NCBI GenBank assembly: GCA_024305405.1
Contig: JAKNDB010000068.1
Coordinates: 1,482,501 to 1,546,500, forward strand
Direction: 5' to 3'
Origin: Dirofilaria immitis
Lineage: Eukaryota > Nematoda > Chromadorea > Rhabditida > Onchocercidae
DNA length: 64,000 nt
The translations under genes and the position numbers were made by a program. The notes beneath the pieces are model-generated. The model searched no databases, was not told where the DNA came from, and saw only the letters and a program-made list of their open reading frames with translations. This document shows positions 1 through 13,400 of this stretch, piece after piece; position 1 is the first letter of the stretch, and each line of letters begins with the position of its first letter.

Positions 1-1038
1 ATGATGCTACTATATCAGCAGATGATGTTACCACATCAGCAGATGATGCTGCTGTGCCAATAGATGATGAGGATGATGTTACTGTGCCAATAGATGATGA
101 GGATGATGTTACTGTGCCAATAGATGATGAGGATGATGTTACTGTGCCAGAAGATGATGAGGATGATGTTACTGTGCCAGAAGATGATGAGGATGATGTT
201 ACTGTGCCAGATGATAGCACTATACCAGAGGATGTTACCGTACCAACAGATTCACCCATACCTGGTATTGATATTATATTATTACATAAATTTCTTCTGT
301 ATTTCCGAAACCTTTTTTGATGAGGAAAAATTAAAATTTGGTGATATTTCGTCAAACAAGCAAAATTAGGAGAACGAAAATGATATGGTATAATTTTTAT
401 ATTATATACCATGAAATAATTCGCCCATTATATGGTTATTAAAATTTCAAAAAGTGTTAAAAATTCAAATCACTCATTAATTGTCAGATGATTGTTATGA
501 TAGAATACCCGATTGTTCGAAATATTATTATCTTTGCCAGAATGAATTATACAAATCATTGATGTTATCACTTTGTCCATTCACATGCGGCTATTGTGAA
601 AAATGTTAGTCGTTTTTAATTCTGGATTTTTCATTTAAAGAAGCAATCAATGCATTAAAATGGTTAATAGTGATAATGTGATAAAAGTAAGAAAAAATAA
701 TACGAGGAATTTAAAAATTTTGCTAATTAATTATCAAAGGAAGCATCAAAATTAATATAATCAAAGATAAAAAAATGGAAAAGATTAGCATAAGATATTT
801 AATAATTAATTTAAAGTTGTTTGTTCGTCATACAACTCTATTTAGTTGAAACAACGGAAATTACACCAGAAATTTGTCAAGATATGGCAGCATCAAATAA
901 ACCATCCGATTGTCCACTCTATTCATCCCTTTGCAATGATTCAATTTATAAAGAACTTATGAAGGAGCAATGTCCCAAAACATGCAGTTTTGTGATTCAA
1001 TAACTACAAAATACCTTCCATGTACATTTTTGGGATAA
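1..1038 (+). CDS. ShKT-domain protein with acidic repeats, 3' part of gene (exons 1..264, 488..604, 846..1038)
   Basis: The frame is open at the window edge, so the 5' end lies outside. Exon 1 encodes an acidic stretch of ten-residue repeats of the type DDEDDVTVPI and ends at the donor CCTG|GTATTG. Exon 2 follows acceptor TTGTCAG and encodes a full ShKT domain with six cysteines (IPDCSKYYYLC ... CPFTCGYC), ending at donor AAAAAT|GTTAGT. If that donor is not used, a TAG closes the frame at 607-609. Exon 3 follows CTATTTAG in matching phase and encodes a second ShKT domain (EICQDMAAS ... CPKTCSF). As given, exon 3 stops at 1001-1003 without its sixth cysteine; one extra T in the TTTT at 988-991 gives TCSFC and moves the stop to about 1038. 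ShKT domains in nematodes occur in secreted proteins, alone or beside enzyme domains, so the missing N-terminus could hold a signal peptide or an enzyme. Exon boundaries are inferred from phase and motifs. Confidence 0.6.
63..212 (+). repeat. 30-bp in-frame coding minisatellite
   Basis: About five near-identical 30-bp units encode DDEDDVTVP followed by I or E. Copies differ at the codon ATA/GAA after the proline. More degenerate versions (S-A-D-D-V-T-T and D-S-T-I-P-E-D-V-T-V-P) flank the array, so the repeat grew from an older Asp/Thr/Pro-rich linker ahead of the ShKT domain. The unit is a multiple of three, so copy-number change keeps the frame. Confidence 0.9.
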
Positions 1039-1252
1039 GTATTGCATATCGAGGAAGATTGTTGATAAATTCGACATCTGGAAAAATTGATATTTTGTTT
1101 AATTTAAGCAAACAAAACTAAAATTTTCCTTAACTAAGATAAAATTGAATGCTAAATTAATAATTGCGGTAAACAAAATATATTTCAACAAAAGTACAAA
1201 ATTCATTGAAATTACGTACAACCTGAGCATTCAATTCGAGTCATATGGTAAG

Positions 1253-1332
1253 ATGAAATTTCTTGTAAATATGCGCTTCCAGATAGTAAATGTATTGATG
1301 ATGAAATATTACATCTATTAGAAAGAAATTAA
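1253..1332 (+). other. Possible extra or decayed ShKT-like exon
   Basis: After a GGTAAG-ATG junction a short frame reads DEISCKYALPDSKCIDDEI and then LHLLERN before TAA. Spacing of the two cysteines and the IDDEILHLLERN helix recall the middle of a ShKT domain, but the C-terminal cysteines are absent and the acceptor is weak. It could be an alternative exon of the ShKT gene with another base missing, or a relic. Confidence 0.25.
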
Positions 1333-4193
1333 ATATCCAAGCTAAAATAAGTTAAGACGTCAATGAAGTCTCAATGGAATAAAACAAATATGCTAAAATA
1401 ATAGATTTTATTAAAATAATCGAAGCTAAGAATATACATTTTCGAAAACTCAACGAGGTGTAATTTTCACCGATGTTTTTGTATTATTGTGGCAAATTCT
1501 TCGAAATAAATTGCTATAAGATATAGGAAAGGCACATAATATTATAAAAGTATTGCTGAGTTTACGCGGTTTGAAATGAATGGTCACTGTTATAACAGTT
1601 GTATGAGTCTTTGGTGTGGATGTGACTCATGGTTTATGTCATTTAGGAAATGTTTTCTTTGGTTGATGATTGTATTTTTGCTTATTGTATGATTCTTCCA
1701 TAATTAAATGACTCTTTAAATTTGGGTTTGCCTCAGTTAAGTTTCGTAATTTGTCGATTCCTTTATCGATAATAATATCTCCATTCATCAAGTAAGAGTT
1801 GATAAACTTACAATTTGATCCTATAATTGTTTCATTTTGTTTAAAGGAAAATGAGCTTTGTTTTTTTGTACAATTAAAAATTAATAAACACACAGATAAT
1901 TTGTTTATTTTTATGCTAAAATGTTATTATGCTCGACGACTTTCTGCATGATCCTTTCGATTTCAAAATTTGATCAAGTTTGGACATATATCTTACTTGC
2001 TAATTTCCGACATTGCCATCTGAATTTCATTTTTTGCTTTTTAATTTCAGTATTACTTTATTTCTTAATAATAGTTTCAATTAATTAGAATCGTCAGAGT
2101 CATAATCAATTTAGACTTCTAGAATTTTTAAAAAAATTAGCTGAAGTTTATTAAAATAAAGTAGGAATTAAGAAAAGCAAACAGCAAAAATTAGAGTAAG
2201 ACTAAGTTTTCCGAAAGCGAAAATCGCAAAAAATGAAGTGAAAATTACAAGAAAAACTTTTCCCGTGGAATATTACACAGCAAATTTAAAATAAAATTAG
2301 CAAAAGGTTAAAAACAGATTAGTAGTAATAGCAAGCAATGGAAAGTAAATAAAATAATGTGTCGTAGAAACATAATATCTGAAGTCATTTGGTACAATAC
2401 GGATGCACGCATTATCTATATGTACATACATATTAAAGGCAAAAATTTAATGTGCAACATCTATTCCATTTCATCTTACAATAACATCTTAATTGTTTAT
2501 CTGCTTTTGAGAAATGTGAAATTTTACGTTATAAAGAATAACTTTCAATAACTTTCAAGAAATTAGTTAAGATGAATTGTATCCGTACTGAGCCAAATCA
2601 TTTCGAAAAGCTTCATTCTTTATGGTGACCTTCCATCAATTTTTTTGATTTTCAGCTTTGCGACCATACTTCATTGCAGCAGCTCAATTGCAAAAGAACA
2701 GAAGGTTTCAGGAAAAGGAAGAAAAGAGTCCTTCCTCAGTTTGCTGGCATATTGTCAAATAAAAGTCGCATATATGCTGCACAGAAATATTACCATTTTA
2801 TATACCACTGTGAATTCAATATTATAAATATATTGTTGTATTCAGAATGTTATGAAATTTTGTATGCGACAGATGCTATTTATTACTATTAAAAAAAAAA
2901 AAAAAACAAAAAACAATTCTCTGTTGTTTCATCAGATATCTGATGATTTAAATTTTGAAATTTCTAATTCTATAATATAGCAATATTTATTTTAGCAAAA
3001 TTTTATAAATCGAATTTTGCGAATCGTTTTATTAAAATGTTTCGAAGAGAAGAATGTATGAAAAATGATTCAAAAGAACGCAAAATTTTTTCTAGTTCAA
3101 TCGGCGTATCATTTAGTAAATTTAGTGATACGATCAAATATTGTAAATTGGAATTTCAGCTCCTTCTAATCTTCATTCTTCTGCTCTAATAGCTTTTAAA
3201 AATAAAGAACAAAGTTTGTTTTTTTTCTGAAAAATAGTAAAAGAAAATAAGCGGAGAAAGAAAATCAAATACGAATTGAAAGATGATAAAACTGAATGAA
3301 TAATTACTACTATTAATCATATTTTGGTATTTTGGGGCTTAAAAAGAAATTTTAAATAAGAAACTTTTGCATATTTATTTTATTCTGTCCAAAAAAACGA
3401 AAAAAATGAAAGAAATCGATAAAGAAGTGAATGTCGATTGATTTCTACAAGCATTTCAATTATTTCAAACTTCCGATTATTTAAACATGTGAGCCATGAA
3501 ATGTTTTGAATAAGCGTCAAAGCTTATTGAATTGATGAGATTTTATCAGAAAACTTTAACAAGAATTTCAATAAAATTATAAAATATATGAGAAATTTCA
3601 ATTTAATAATTTTTCAAGTAGACGGAAAAATAAGGAAAAAGGAAGAGTAGATAAATAATGACTGAAATAAAAATTAAAATAATATGCGAAAAAGGCTTTA
3701 ATATTTGATCGTAGTACATTTGAAAGTAGCGAAACTTTATTGACATCTGATAAACCAAAAAAAAAAATTAGATGATGCTTAAAAATTACAAGCAAGGATA
3801 AATCGGTAGAAATTATTCATAACTGTTTCAAAATTTAAAATTACAATTTTGGTATATGAAGCAATATTATGCGCGAGAAAAACAATTTTTTCAATGTTAT
3901 TTGAAATTTCCAAAATCGTGCATTTATCTTAGCAAAATTCAATATCCTTAATTGCTTATTTATTCGTTTCTTTTCGTTTTACTAAAATTCAAAATTGGAT
4001 GCTTATCTATTTGTCAAATAAATATGCATCTTTTTAATTTTTTTTCTGAAAATTGGACAATAAATGACATTTTCGGAGTGATAACATCGATAAAGTATTT
4101 CAATTTATTTTAAATGCTAACAAATAAAAAGTTTCACAAAGTTTCTTGATTTTTTTTTTCAAATATTCAATGAGACGAAATTTGAACAGAAAG
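1333..4193. other. Spacer between ShKT gene and pll-1
   Basis: A/T-rich DNA between two convergent genes. I see no confident exon. A slightly richer patch at about 2580-2800 (after TTTTCAG at 2655) has no long conserved frame and may be untranslated region. A minus-strand frame at 1639-1893 is listed separately. Confidence 0.5.
1639..1893 (-). CDS. Uncharacterised minus-strand ORF, possibly an exon
   Basis: An 84-residue frame with a balanced composition (for example IDKLRNLTEANPNLKSHLI) that is less biased than the surrounding A/T-driven frames. A usable acceptor (CAATTATAG) lies inside it, so it may be a last exon rather than a whole protein. I recognise no family, and no partner exon was found nearby. 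It overlaps a short plus-strand Cys/Trp-rich frame at 1576-1692, and both could be chance. Confidence 0.2.
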   Translation of the reverse strand: MCLLIFNCTKKQSSFSFKQNETIIGSNCKFINSYLMNGDIIIDKGIDKLRNLTEANPNLKSHLIMEESYNKQKYNHQPKKTFPK

Positions 4194-7100
4194 TTAGCAA
4201 GTAGAAGAGCGCGAAAAACGTTTTCCACATATTTCAGCAGTAGATTTTTCGGATAGTATTCCTAACGTACAACCGACATCAAATACCTTAAACATTATAT
4301 TGATTTGATTTTGCTGCTGCATTCAGTTTTTCTTAACATTAATTTCATTTGGTATATTTTGTTATTTAATCGTAATGTTACAAAAAATATACGTACTAGC
4401 ATATTTATTATTAATGTCGAAAAAAGTTCAAATATATTATTTGATAAATTGCTATTTACAATTTATACTTCTGATGATAATAATTAAATTCTAAAATAAA
4501 ATAATTATTACGAAATAAACCGTAAATACAAATTTAAACCAAGTTTTTGTAAATTTTTTTGTATTTTAACATTTTTACAATTCCTAGATATTTATAGCAA
4601 TCAATTTTTTTTTGAACATTTAATAAGTAGGCTATATTTAGTACTATTTTATTTGCTGACTTTATATTCGCTTAATTAGTTCGTATTTAATCCAATCAAT
4701 ATTTATAAACTATTTTTGATCAGTAATCAATTACAAAAATATTTATTCGAACACATCATATAAATGAAGTCAAAAAGTAGAATTATGCAAAAATAAGGAA
4801 ATATTAATGAATAGTGAAATTAAAATTTTTATTTTAAAAATTTGCCATTATTCTTAAATTTTTTGAATAATTAAGAAAGGAAAAAAAAACAAAATGAATT
4901 AAAAGAAATTTTAATTTAAAAAAAAAAAAAAAAGACAACTAACTTGTGTAACAATATTATTAGCTTCATTTTGTGTTTTATTCATTAATGTTAGATGAGT
5001 TTTTAAAGTCGAACATTCCATGCAAAATTTTCACATGCTCGTGTAGCTTTTACACCGTGTAATCCAGCATTGGTACATAGTTGTGATAATTCATCGTTAC
5101 ATTCAGTGATACGTTTAGTTGCATTTTCTAACTAAAATATACGTACTCAATAATTTAAATTCATATTATTTCTTATTTTAAGTAAATGATTATTCTTATT
5201 TAAATAAATGATTATTCTTATTTTAAAAAAATGAATATAATCTAGTTTTAACAGAATAAATTATTAAAATTCATATAAGGATATTAAAGAAATTATGGAG
5301 AATATAACATATAATTAAGTTATAGTTTTACAATTTATGAATTTATGAAACTAATAATGATATAATAACAGACGAAATAGACTCTTACTATATCAGATAA
5401 TTATGATAAATTGATAATTAATGCAATATTTCTTTTAAAAATTTAATTAGCAAATTTTAAAATATATATATTAATGGTAGTATTTTTTAATTATTAAGCA
5501 AAACCTTTGTTAGTAACGGATCAGTATTGACTAATATTTTAGCGCAAATATCTAAAAGTTCGGACATCGAATCAAATGTTTTTGTAATTGTGTAGGAAAT
5601 ATACCACGCGTTACGATCATCGGATACTGTAATGAATATTTGATGGATAATATTTGATGTATGGTAAATTTTAAATGTTACGATGATGAGTGCAGTAAAT
5701 AAAAATTATGCATTTAAAAGAACATCTGGTAAATCTAGATTATAAAAAATAAATAATTGATAAAATAATGAAATATCACAAAATACTATGGCACCTACTT
5801 TAACATTTATTAAATACTGCGATGGTTTGTTATTTTGTGCTAAATATGTAATTTCTTCCGTTTAGTTTTTTTAATTAAGTAAAGTAAAAGGGAAAAATTT
5901 TTAATTAAGAGGAGTGAAAACAGTTGGTATTATGTTTTAGCCAATCGTAAATGGTGTTAAAAATTTCCATTATATTTTTATGAGTGAACGAACAAAAATA
6001 ACCAATAATTTTATTCAAAATTTAGTTTTAATTGTTTGTAATAGCAATTTCTGGAAAATAAAAGGATGTTATATTGCTTTGAATTAAAAAATTTAAATTT
6101 ATATTTATTCAATAAATTATAATTTTAAAATGCCAATTTCTGGCAGTAAATGATCTAAATTAAAGCTTTTGCAAAATTTTAATTACATTCAAATCAGTAA
6201 TCATGAAGGAATTCAAATGATTGAATTCACTAAATTATTATGCAATTTATATATTGCTGGTGCTAAAAATTAATTATTCATCAAATTGCTATTGTATACT
6301 AAATGCGATTATTTATGATTATATTATTCGTCAAGTCTTTCCACATAGAAATTTTCAAATTGCTTAATTTTTATATGAGTAACATACGGTTTTTTCATCA
6401 CTGCATATTGCAAAACCTGGTTTATTATCCACTAATTTGGTTGGATTATTGGAGCTGTAAGGTGAATTCGGTGGGGATGCTGCAAATATTTATATTAATA
6501 AGAAATATTTCATCAATTACTGTAAAAGAATTAATTTCCAAGTTAACAAATTTAATTCTAAAATCATTTCCATTAATTAAACGTATTTTAATCATCTAAA
6601 TATTACCATTACTTTGCTTATTAATAATGTAAAATTTGCATGCAAAATTCAATCGAAATATCACAGAAATGAATTATTGATCGTTACATTACTGATTGTA
6701 TTTTATCAATCTATTCTTTAATTATAATTAACAATTTTTATATTTTATCCAATATTTTCTATGAAAATTTTCAAGAATTTTTATTTCAAATTAATTCAAA
6801 AATACTCTATTCTGATTTCAATTTTTGCTTAGATAAATTTAATAAACAAAACTATTTGAAATGTAAATTTATCACATTTTTTATCGTTTTTTTTCTTTAT
6901 CATTCTCTTTTCATTTTTTGAAAATTTGATATAATTTTTTTTTTTTTAAATAACAAAATTAGTAAAAAAACAAACAGCAAATAACAAAAATGGAAAAAAC
7001 AAAAAGAAAAACCATTTAATGCAGCAGTTTTTGTTCGTGTTAGCATAAGACGTAAACCTTGTCGTATACTACCAGCTGGTCCAATACCACAATCATTTCG

Positions 7101-7453
7101 CCATTTCATCTGTAAATAATTAACTCTATTAAAATTTTAAAATTAAATTCTAAAAATTTTTTATTACAATTAATCGAAATGATTAAATATGATTTAAATT
7201 TTTCATTTAATTGTATCAATTTCTTATATTTTCTTCTCATTATCTGTCTATTTTTCTAGTTTATTACGGCAAATTTAACTAAACATATATATACCAAAGC
7301 AGATTCAAGTACTCCACGCATTTCGATTGATACAGCTAACGGAGCGATAGCTTGCTTAAAATATTCATCCACCGATTTAATACCGATCGATTTCACACCA
7401 GTAACGATCCGTGTATTTTTTCGTTTCACTGACATACCTCGTTTACACGGTTT
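4194..7453 (-). CDS. pll-1: pll-1 exons 21-26: PRIP-specific C-terminal region
   Basis: Exons 7453-7295, 7109-7013, 6479-6417, 5626-5505, 5131-4944 and 4286-4194. [12 protein letters not shown] and [14 protein letters not shown] match the PRIP segment after C2, and [15 protein letters not shown] matches the conserved E-S-F-A-W-N helix near the PRIP C-terminus; ordinary PLC-delta ends before this part, which is why I call PRIP rather than PLC-delta. Exon 25 hits a TAA after FAWNVRL; one base added in the run at 5000-5007 opens [18 protein letters not shown] to a good donor. The last exon ([15 protein letters not shown] ... SSTC) is supported mainly by phase and by its length of exactly 31 codons with the stop. 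Confidence 0.82.
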
Positions 7454-10400
7454 CTAAAATATGAAAAGATCCTAATATCTATTACAATTTTGAAATTATA
7501 ATACAGTATATTAATAATAATACTAATTTTTACATTTTCACTGACATGTATGAAAAGAGATTCTGATATATCTAAATATAAATGGGAATGATTTTGATAT
7601 ATTACGAAATTCTGAAATTGTAATATCATATAATTAATAACTAAAACTAAGCATAATATTAAAACAAAAAAAAAAAGCTACAAATTATAGTGAATTTCAT
7701 CGCTACTCAAATAAAAAGTTTCAAAAAATTTTTAGATTTAGCGAATAAAAAATTTGAAGATTCTATGATGAAAAATAATTAATATATGTTAGTATTTATT
7801 TTGTAATCTTATAACAATTAAATAATTGATATCAACCATTTTTTATTTTGTATTTTTTGAAGCAAAAATTATTTGCAAATTTATTTCTAGCATAAATGTT
7901 CAATTCAAAGCATTTTCGTAATAACAAATTCATTTAGCTGTTTATTAATTTAATATGTGATATAAATTACAAAATTAGAAGTGATTTATTTGTATAATGA
8001 TGGATCGATAGATAAAAAAGAAAAGATTTTTAAAATGGTAATTGAGGAATTTTAGTAAAATATTTACGCGATAACTGCCAAAATGCAATCAAACTTGACA
8101 TATTACACTCGGCATATTACAAAAATATATGTATTTATTTAATTTATTCATCGTTTTGTATATCTTATTTTAATTTCATATAATGCTAGATAATAATTAT
8201 TGGCAATATAAATTATTATGGAAATCTCATTCATCCAGAAATCTTAGTAAATGAACAAATTAATGAAATAAAATAAGCAGACAGATAAATTAAACTAATT
8301 GAATCAATTAACAAATAATTTATTATTTAAAATAATTTTGTCATTTTTAAAATTTTAACTATTCGTGGTATATTGCAACGATTATTTCTTATATTACGAA
8401 ATTAATTAATAAATATTAATATAAAAAAATATGCACATTATTAATCCATAGATTTTTCGATTTTATCAAAATAATTATTAATCAAAATAATAATTATAAC
8501 ATTCCATAATTTAAAAAAGAAACGACTAAAATAAATGGGCAAAACTATTGGAAGAAAATGAGAGAAAACATTTTCATCGTTGAAACTAAATTATCAATGA
8601 ATGCAATAATAAAACTTTGAAAAGATGAACTTGCTAAGTAATCCCCTTGAGATAATTTAAAATTTTTCAATCTTTTCAAAACTATTTTTTTTCTTCCTCT
8701 TTAATTTTAAGCAAATATTTCTTGCATTTATTGAAAAAAATTTAAAAAAAAATAATAACAAATTTAATCTTTCATACTTAATAGTTAATTCTAATTCAAT
8801 GATTACAAAGAAATGTTTGTTTAATAAAATTAAAATTTATCAATATATCCAAACTGTCAAAAATCAAAATTCATCAATGCTTGCAATTTGCCTAAATTTA
8901 ACTTTTTCCTATTAAAATATTCTTGTCAAAGTTTTTGTTGAAATTAATTATTATATTAATATGTATGGATGTGTTGCTTTAACTAATGATATAAGATTAA
9001 AAATAATAAGCTTACCAATCAAATTACCGCAATGGCTTAAAAATTAACTAAATAATTAGTTGAAAATTATGAAACATAGATAGATAAAAAAATATAATGT
9101 TTATGCATATTTATTTAATAAATTCTTGAGATTGAAAAACAACCAAAATTACCGTAATAACTCAAAAATTTGATAGCTAAAATTACTGTAATAATGAGTA
9201 AATTTAACCGAATAATTAATCAGAAATTTTGAAATACAAATGTTTTTATAGCATTTCAATACTCTAATTAATATATCAATGAAAAAAATTTATAAAATGA
9301 TGAAATTGATAATTTGATATATAAAAATGTTGTCGTTTTTTTTTTTGCTAATTGATATTTTAGGATAAACTGAAAATTATTTCTGATTTTGAATAAACGT
9401 AATTACTGTTATTTTCTAATCAAGCATCATTAATACTATCATTGCAACTTCAATAGTATTCATATTTGTATAGCATGCAAAAGTTACTTTTGTTGTAAAT
9501 TATGTTAGTAATAACTTTTTTGATATCTCATAAATTGCATATCATTAATTATCGTACAAATCTTGCAAATTGCATAACATTCAGTTTTTTTTTTTTTTGG
9601 CGATCTTAGAATTAAGTAAATATAAAATGTTACAAATGGAATTTAATAATAATTATAAATTGCATTTAATAATAATTATTATTAGTTTGATTAGTAACTT
9701 TATGACAATATCAACTTTATCGTAGGAACTTTTTATGCGACCAATTTAAACTATTAGCGTTAAAAATTGATTTCGCAAACTGCTAATGCCCTATTATACT
9801 TTTGAGACCATAGTGGTGAGTCTTGCTAGGTAATCGAATGGTTAAATGGTTGCCAAAACCGGATAACTCTGATACAATGTCGGGGCGCAAAATCATTTGC
9901 AGACGACTTGATTACTGATCAAGGTGTTGTAAGCAATAGAGCCAGCCTACATACTGTGATCTGTTGAGTATTTGATGAACAATAAGTTATGCTAATAATG
10001 AAAAAAAAAAAAATTATCCATCAACTTTTACATCAAAAATTTCCTAAAAAATAAAAAAAAAACGAAATAACAAAATAATCTTATATGCCATTCAAAACTT
10101 TTTTTCCACTTTTTTGTTTGCAAAGCACAAAATTTCACCTAAAAAAAAAAAGTTTGAATTTTTGACATTTTTGACATTACGAAATAGAAAAAAAAGAAAA
10201 AATAGGAAAATCGAAGAGAATATTTTTAGTTTTTTATTTGTTTGATTCAAAATTTTTCTTCCTACTACTTATACTTTTTTCCACATTCTTTTTACTCTTT
10301 ATTAACAAAAAAATAAATAAATAAAAAAATCACATATTTATGACACATTATTTCGAACTAGTTTTCAGTAATAACATAAAATACTGCGACAATACTATCA

Positions 10401-13400
10401 AATATAATAATGATCATGGAACTCTATAATGATTATAGAATACTGGATAATTATAAAATATAATAATGATTATGTAGTATAATTTGGCATTGGAAAGTAT
10501 AAGGATAATGATTATGAAGTATAAATATGTCTTCTAATTTGTAGCTTTAAAAACTTTTCAAACTAAGTGATAAGAAGGAAATATGGGCAAATGATCTTAT
10601 TATCATAAATTTTTGATAATATTAGCTAATCTCTGAAAGTGTTATCAGTTGATATTAGCATATTAATTACATTAATATTTTCAATAGTATTATCAAGAAT
10701 TGAAATGCTATAAGACTAAGCGATAAGATTTCATCTTGCAATATTGGCATTTTAATTTTTATTTGTTCTACCTCTTATGCATTTATACTGCAGGATACTG
10801 CAGGTACCATTAAATGCATTGATATTATCATCTGAATTTATCAATAAATCATAATATCAATGTTATATGTTTTAGATTGAATTAATTATTGCATAGCATA
10901 TTATGTTCGAAAAATTTTTTTAATTTTACTTAATTAAAAATTTAAAATTATAAATTACTCCTCCTCCATATCGATTTGTTATTGCGACATGAACGAAAAG
11001 TGTACTATTTTCCAATATTTCGCCTTCATTATTCAATAAAGGTACATGACGATAGCCTGAAATCAAAAAAAAAAAAAAATAAGAAAAAATAGAAAAAGAT
11101 TTTGATGCCTAAAATTTTTTTGATGCTTAAAATTTTATAACGATAAAATTTTGCTAAAGTTCTGCAAAAATGAACAAGGACAAAAAAATTGCAAACAAAC
11201 GATTAACATAAATAAAATACCAAAAACTATTATTAATTGGTTAAAAATTTGTTAAGTTTATGAATTAATTTCAATTGAACAATCTTAGCTTTAATTTGTA
11301 CAAAAATAATAATAAGAATAAGCCGATAAGTAAATAATTAGGAAAATTAATGTGATTACTTAGTAAAAAAAGGAATGATTTATCAGTTAAATAATATTTA
11401 AAAGTTGGAAGAGAAATGTAAAAAGAAGAAAAAAGAAACTTGCAAATATAATTAAGTTTCTGCATTTCGGCAAAATCAGCGCATAATTTTTTTTTTTTTG
11501 CTAAAATTGTCAGTAAATATATTCTTTCTTTTTCTTTCTTAAATTTAACTAAAATTCTTGTCAGAATAGAACGATAAAAAAATTGAAAGATTTCACAAAT
11601 AGTTTGGATTAAATTTTGACAAAATAGAAAAAAAACAATCTTTGAAATATTTTTTTCAAAATAAAAGAGAATTTTTAGCAGAAAATTTCTTTTGTTTAGA
11701 AATTCTTGAAGAAATTTGTTTTATTTGTTTGAAATTTCATATATCAAAAAAGCTTTTAAGACTTTTAAGATATTTTTTTTTTTGGTATCCTAATAATATT
11801 AATTCTCATTCGATATTAATAATTACAAAAGATGAAAAATTGAATAAAAATCCAAAATTTTTCATTTATTTATTATTTTTCTTTTTAAATTTCGTCATAA
11901 AATTTAAGTGTTTATTTACCGTTTTTAAGCATTCGAAAGGTATAGTATATTGTCCAATGAAGTCATCATCGATGAAATCATCGTCGAGTACTAAAAATCT
12001 GATCAATGCCATTTCGGGTACCGTAATTTCAAATTGAAATGATTCATCAAATGATGGATTAGCACCTAAATTAATTTACCTTTTCTTTCGCATATATATA
12101 TTAGTTCTAAAAGTTTAATCATTGCTAAAGTTTATTTATGATTTTTATTGAATGAACTTTATCAAAAATTCACTTCCAACTTTTGTTCAAAAAATTTCTA
12201 TTCATTTACAAATGCTTATTAATTAAATTTTAAAATTAAAGAAGAAATATTTTATCAATCCTTCTCGTGTAACTTATTACCGTTTTTTACAGTTCTTGTT
12301 CTTTCTTCGGTACAATCCGTAGGACTTCCGAATATTTCGACTACCACATAAGGATCCGTCGAATTACCTTTTGCTGTTGATCCACGAGGTCGTGGTAATT
12401 GTTGTCCGGATAAAATTCGTAAATATAAAATCTGAAAATTTCTAGTAATTATCAAAAAAAAAAGTATAAACTAAACATAAAAATAAAATTATTATGACAA
12501 TTATTTCTATTTCACCAATTTTACTTTTATTTCTAATTATTTCTATTTCACTAATTTATAACAATTATTTCTATTTCACTAATTTTACCTGATTTTCTCA
12601 TATTCTCATTTATTTGTCTTATTGTTATTAAAAAAAAAAAAACATACAACACATAACAATGAAACAATAATTTTTTTATTTGTTTATTAATAATATCAGA
12701 AAAAAATTTTAAAATTATCAAAATTGAAGGAACAAAAAAAATATTTATGTTTTTGCTTAATTAATAAAATATCATTTTCAAAATATCTATTCAATTTATT
12801 TTTCTTTCAAAACTATAAAAATAAACTTGTGGCGGAATTGGTAACATATCACCAGGTGTATACAATTCTTCTTCACGCATCATCGATGGTTTTAAAACAT
12901 AGCCACAACCACCATTTTCCGAAAATTTTCCTCGCTAAAACAATCATAGATATGCTGATTATTTTAAGCAATATTATTATTCCACTCATTAATTATCACT
13001 ATATTATTTATGTATTGAATTTCAATTATTTTAAGTTTAATATTTATTATTATTATTGCTTATTAACAAATCTATATATTTTTCATATATATAACAAATA
13101 ATTGCTCAGGAAATAATAATTTGACTAATTTAATACGATAAATGCAAACCTGTAAATCCATTATAAGTCCCATTGTTTGATAGTTTATTGAAACCATTTG
13201 AACACCATAATTCCAGAATTCTTGTGGATTCATATTTGATGAATCGAAGCTATGAAATCAAATACTCAATTTATTATTGCATTTTAATTTTTCCTTTTTT
13301 CGCAAAATTTAATTTAAATGAATATAAGTTCAAAAAAAAAATGATTGAAATTTTTATCATTTTAAGAAAACACGCAGATCAGTAGACTACAGCAATGAGT

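Noticed and set aside
1576..1692. 38-residue Cys/Trp-rich plus-strand frame with a hydrophobic tail
   Set aside because: Short, no splice or start context, overlaps a competing minus-strand frame; noted but too weak to annotate.
11642..12037. 131-residue plus-strand frame
   Set aside because: Antisense shadow of pll-1 exon 19 and its intron.
12724..13385. Plus-strand frames of 125 and 70 residues
   Set aside because: Antisense to pll-1 exons 16-17; their protein-like parts are the complement of those exons.
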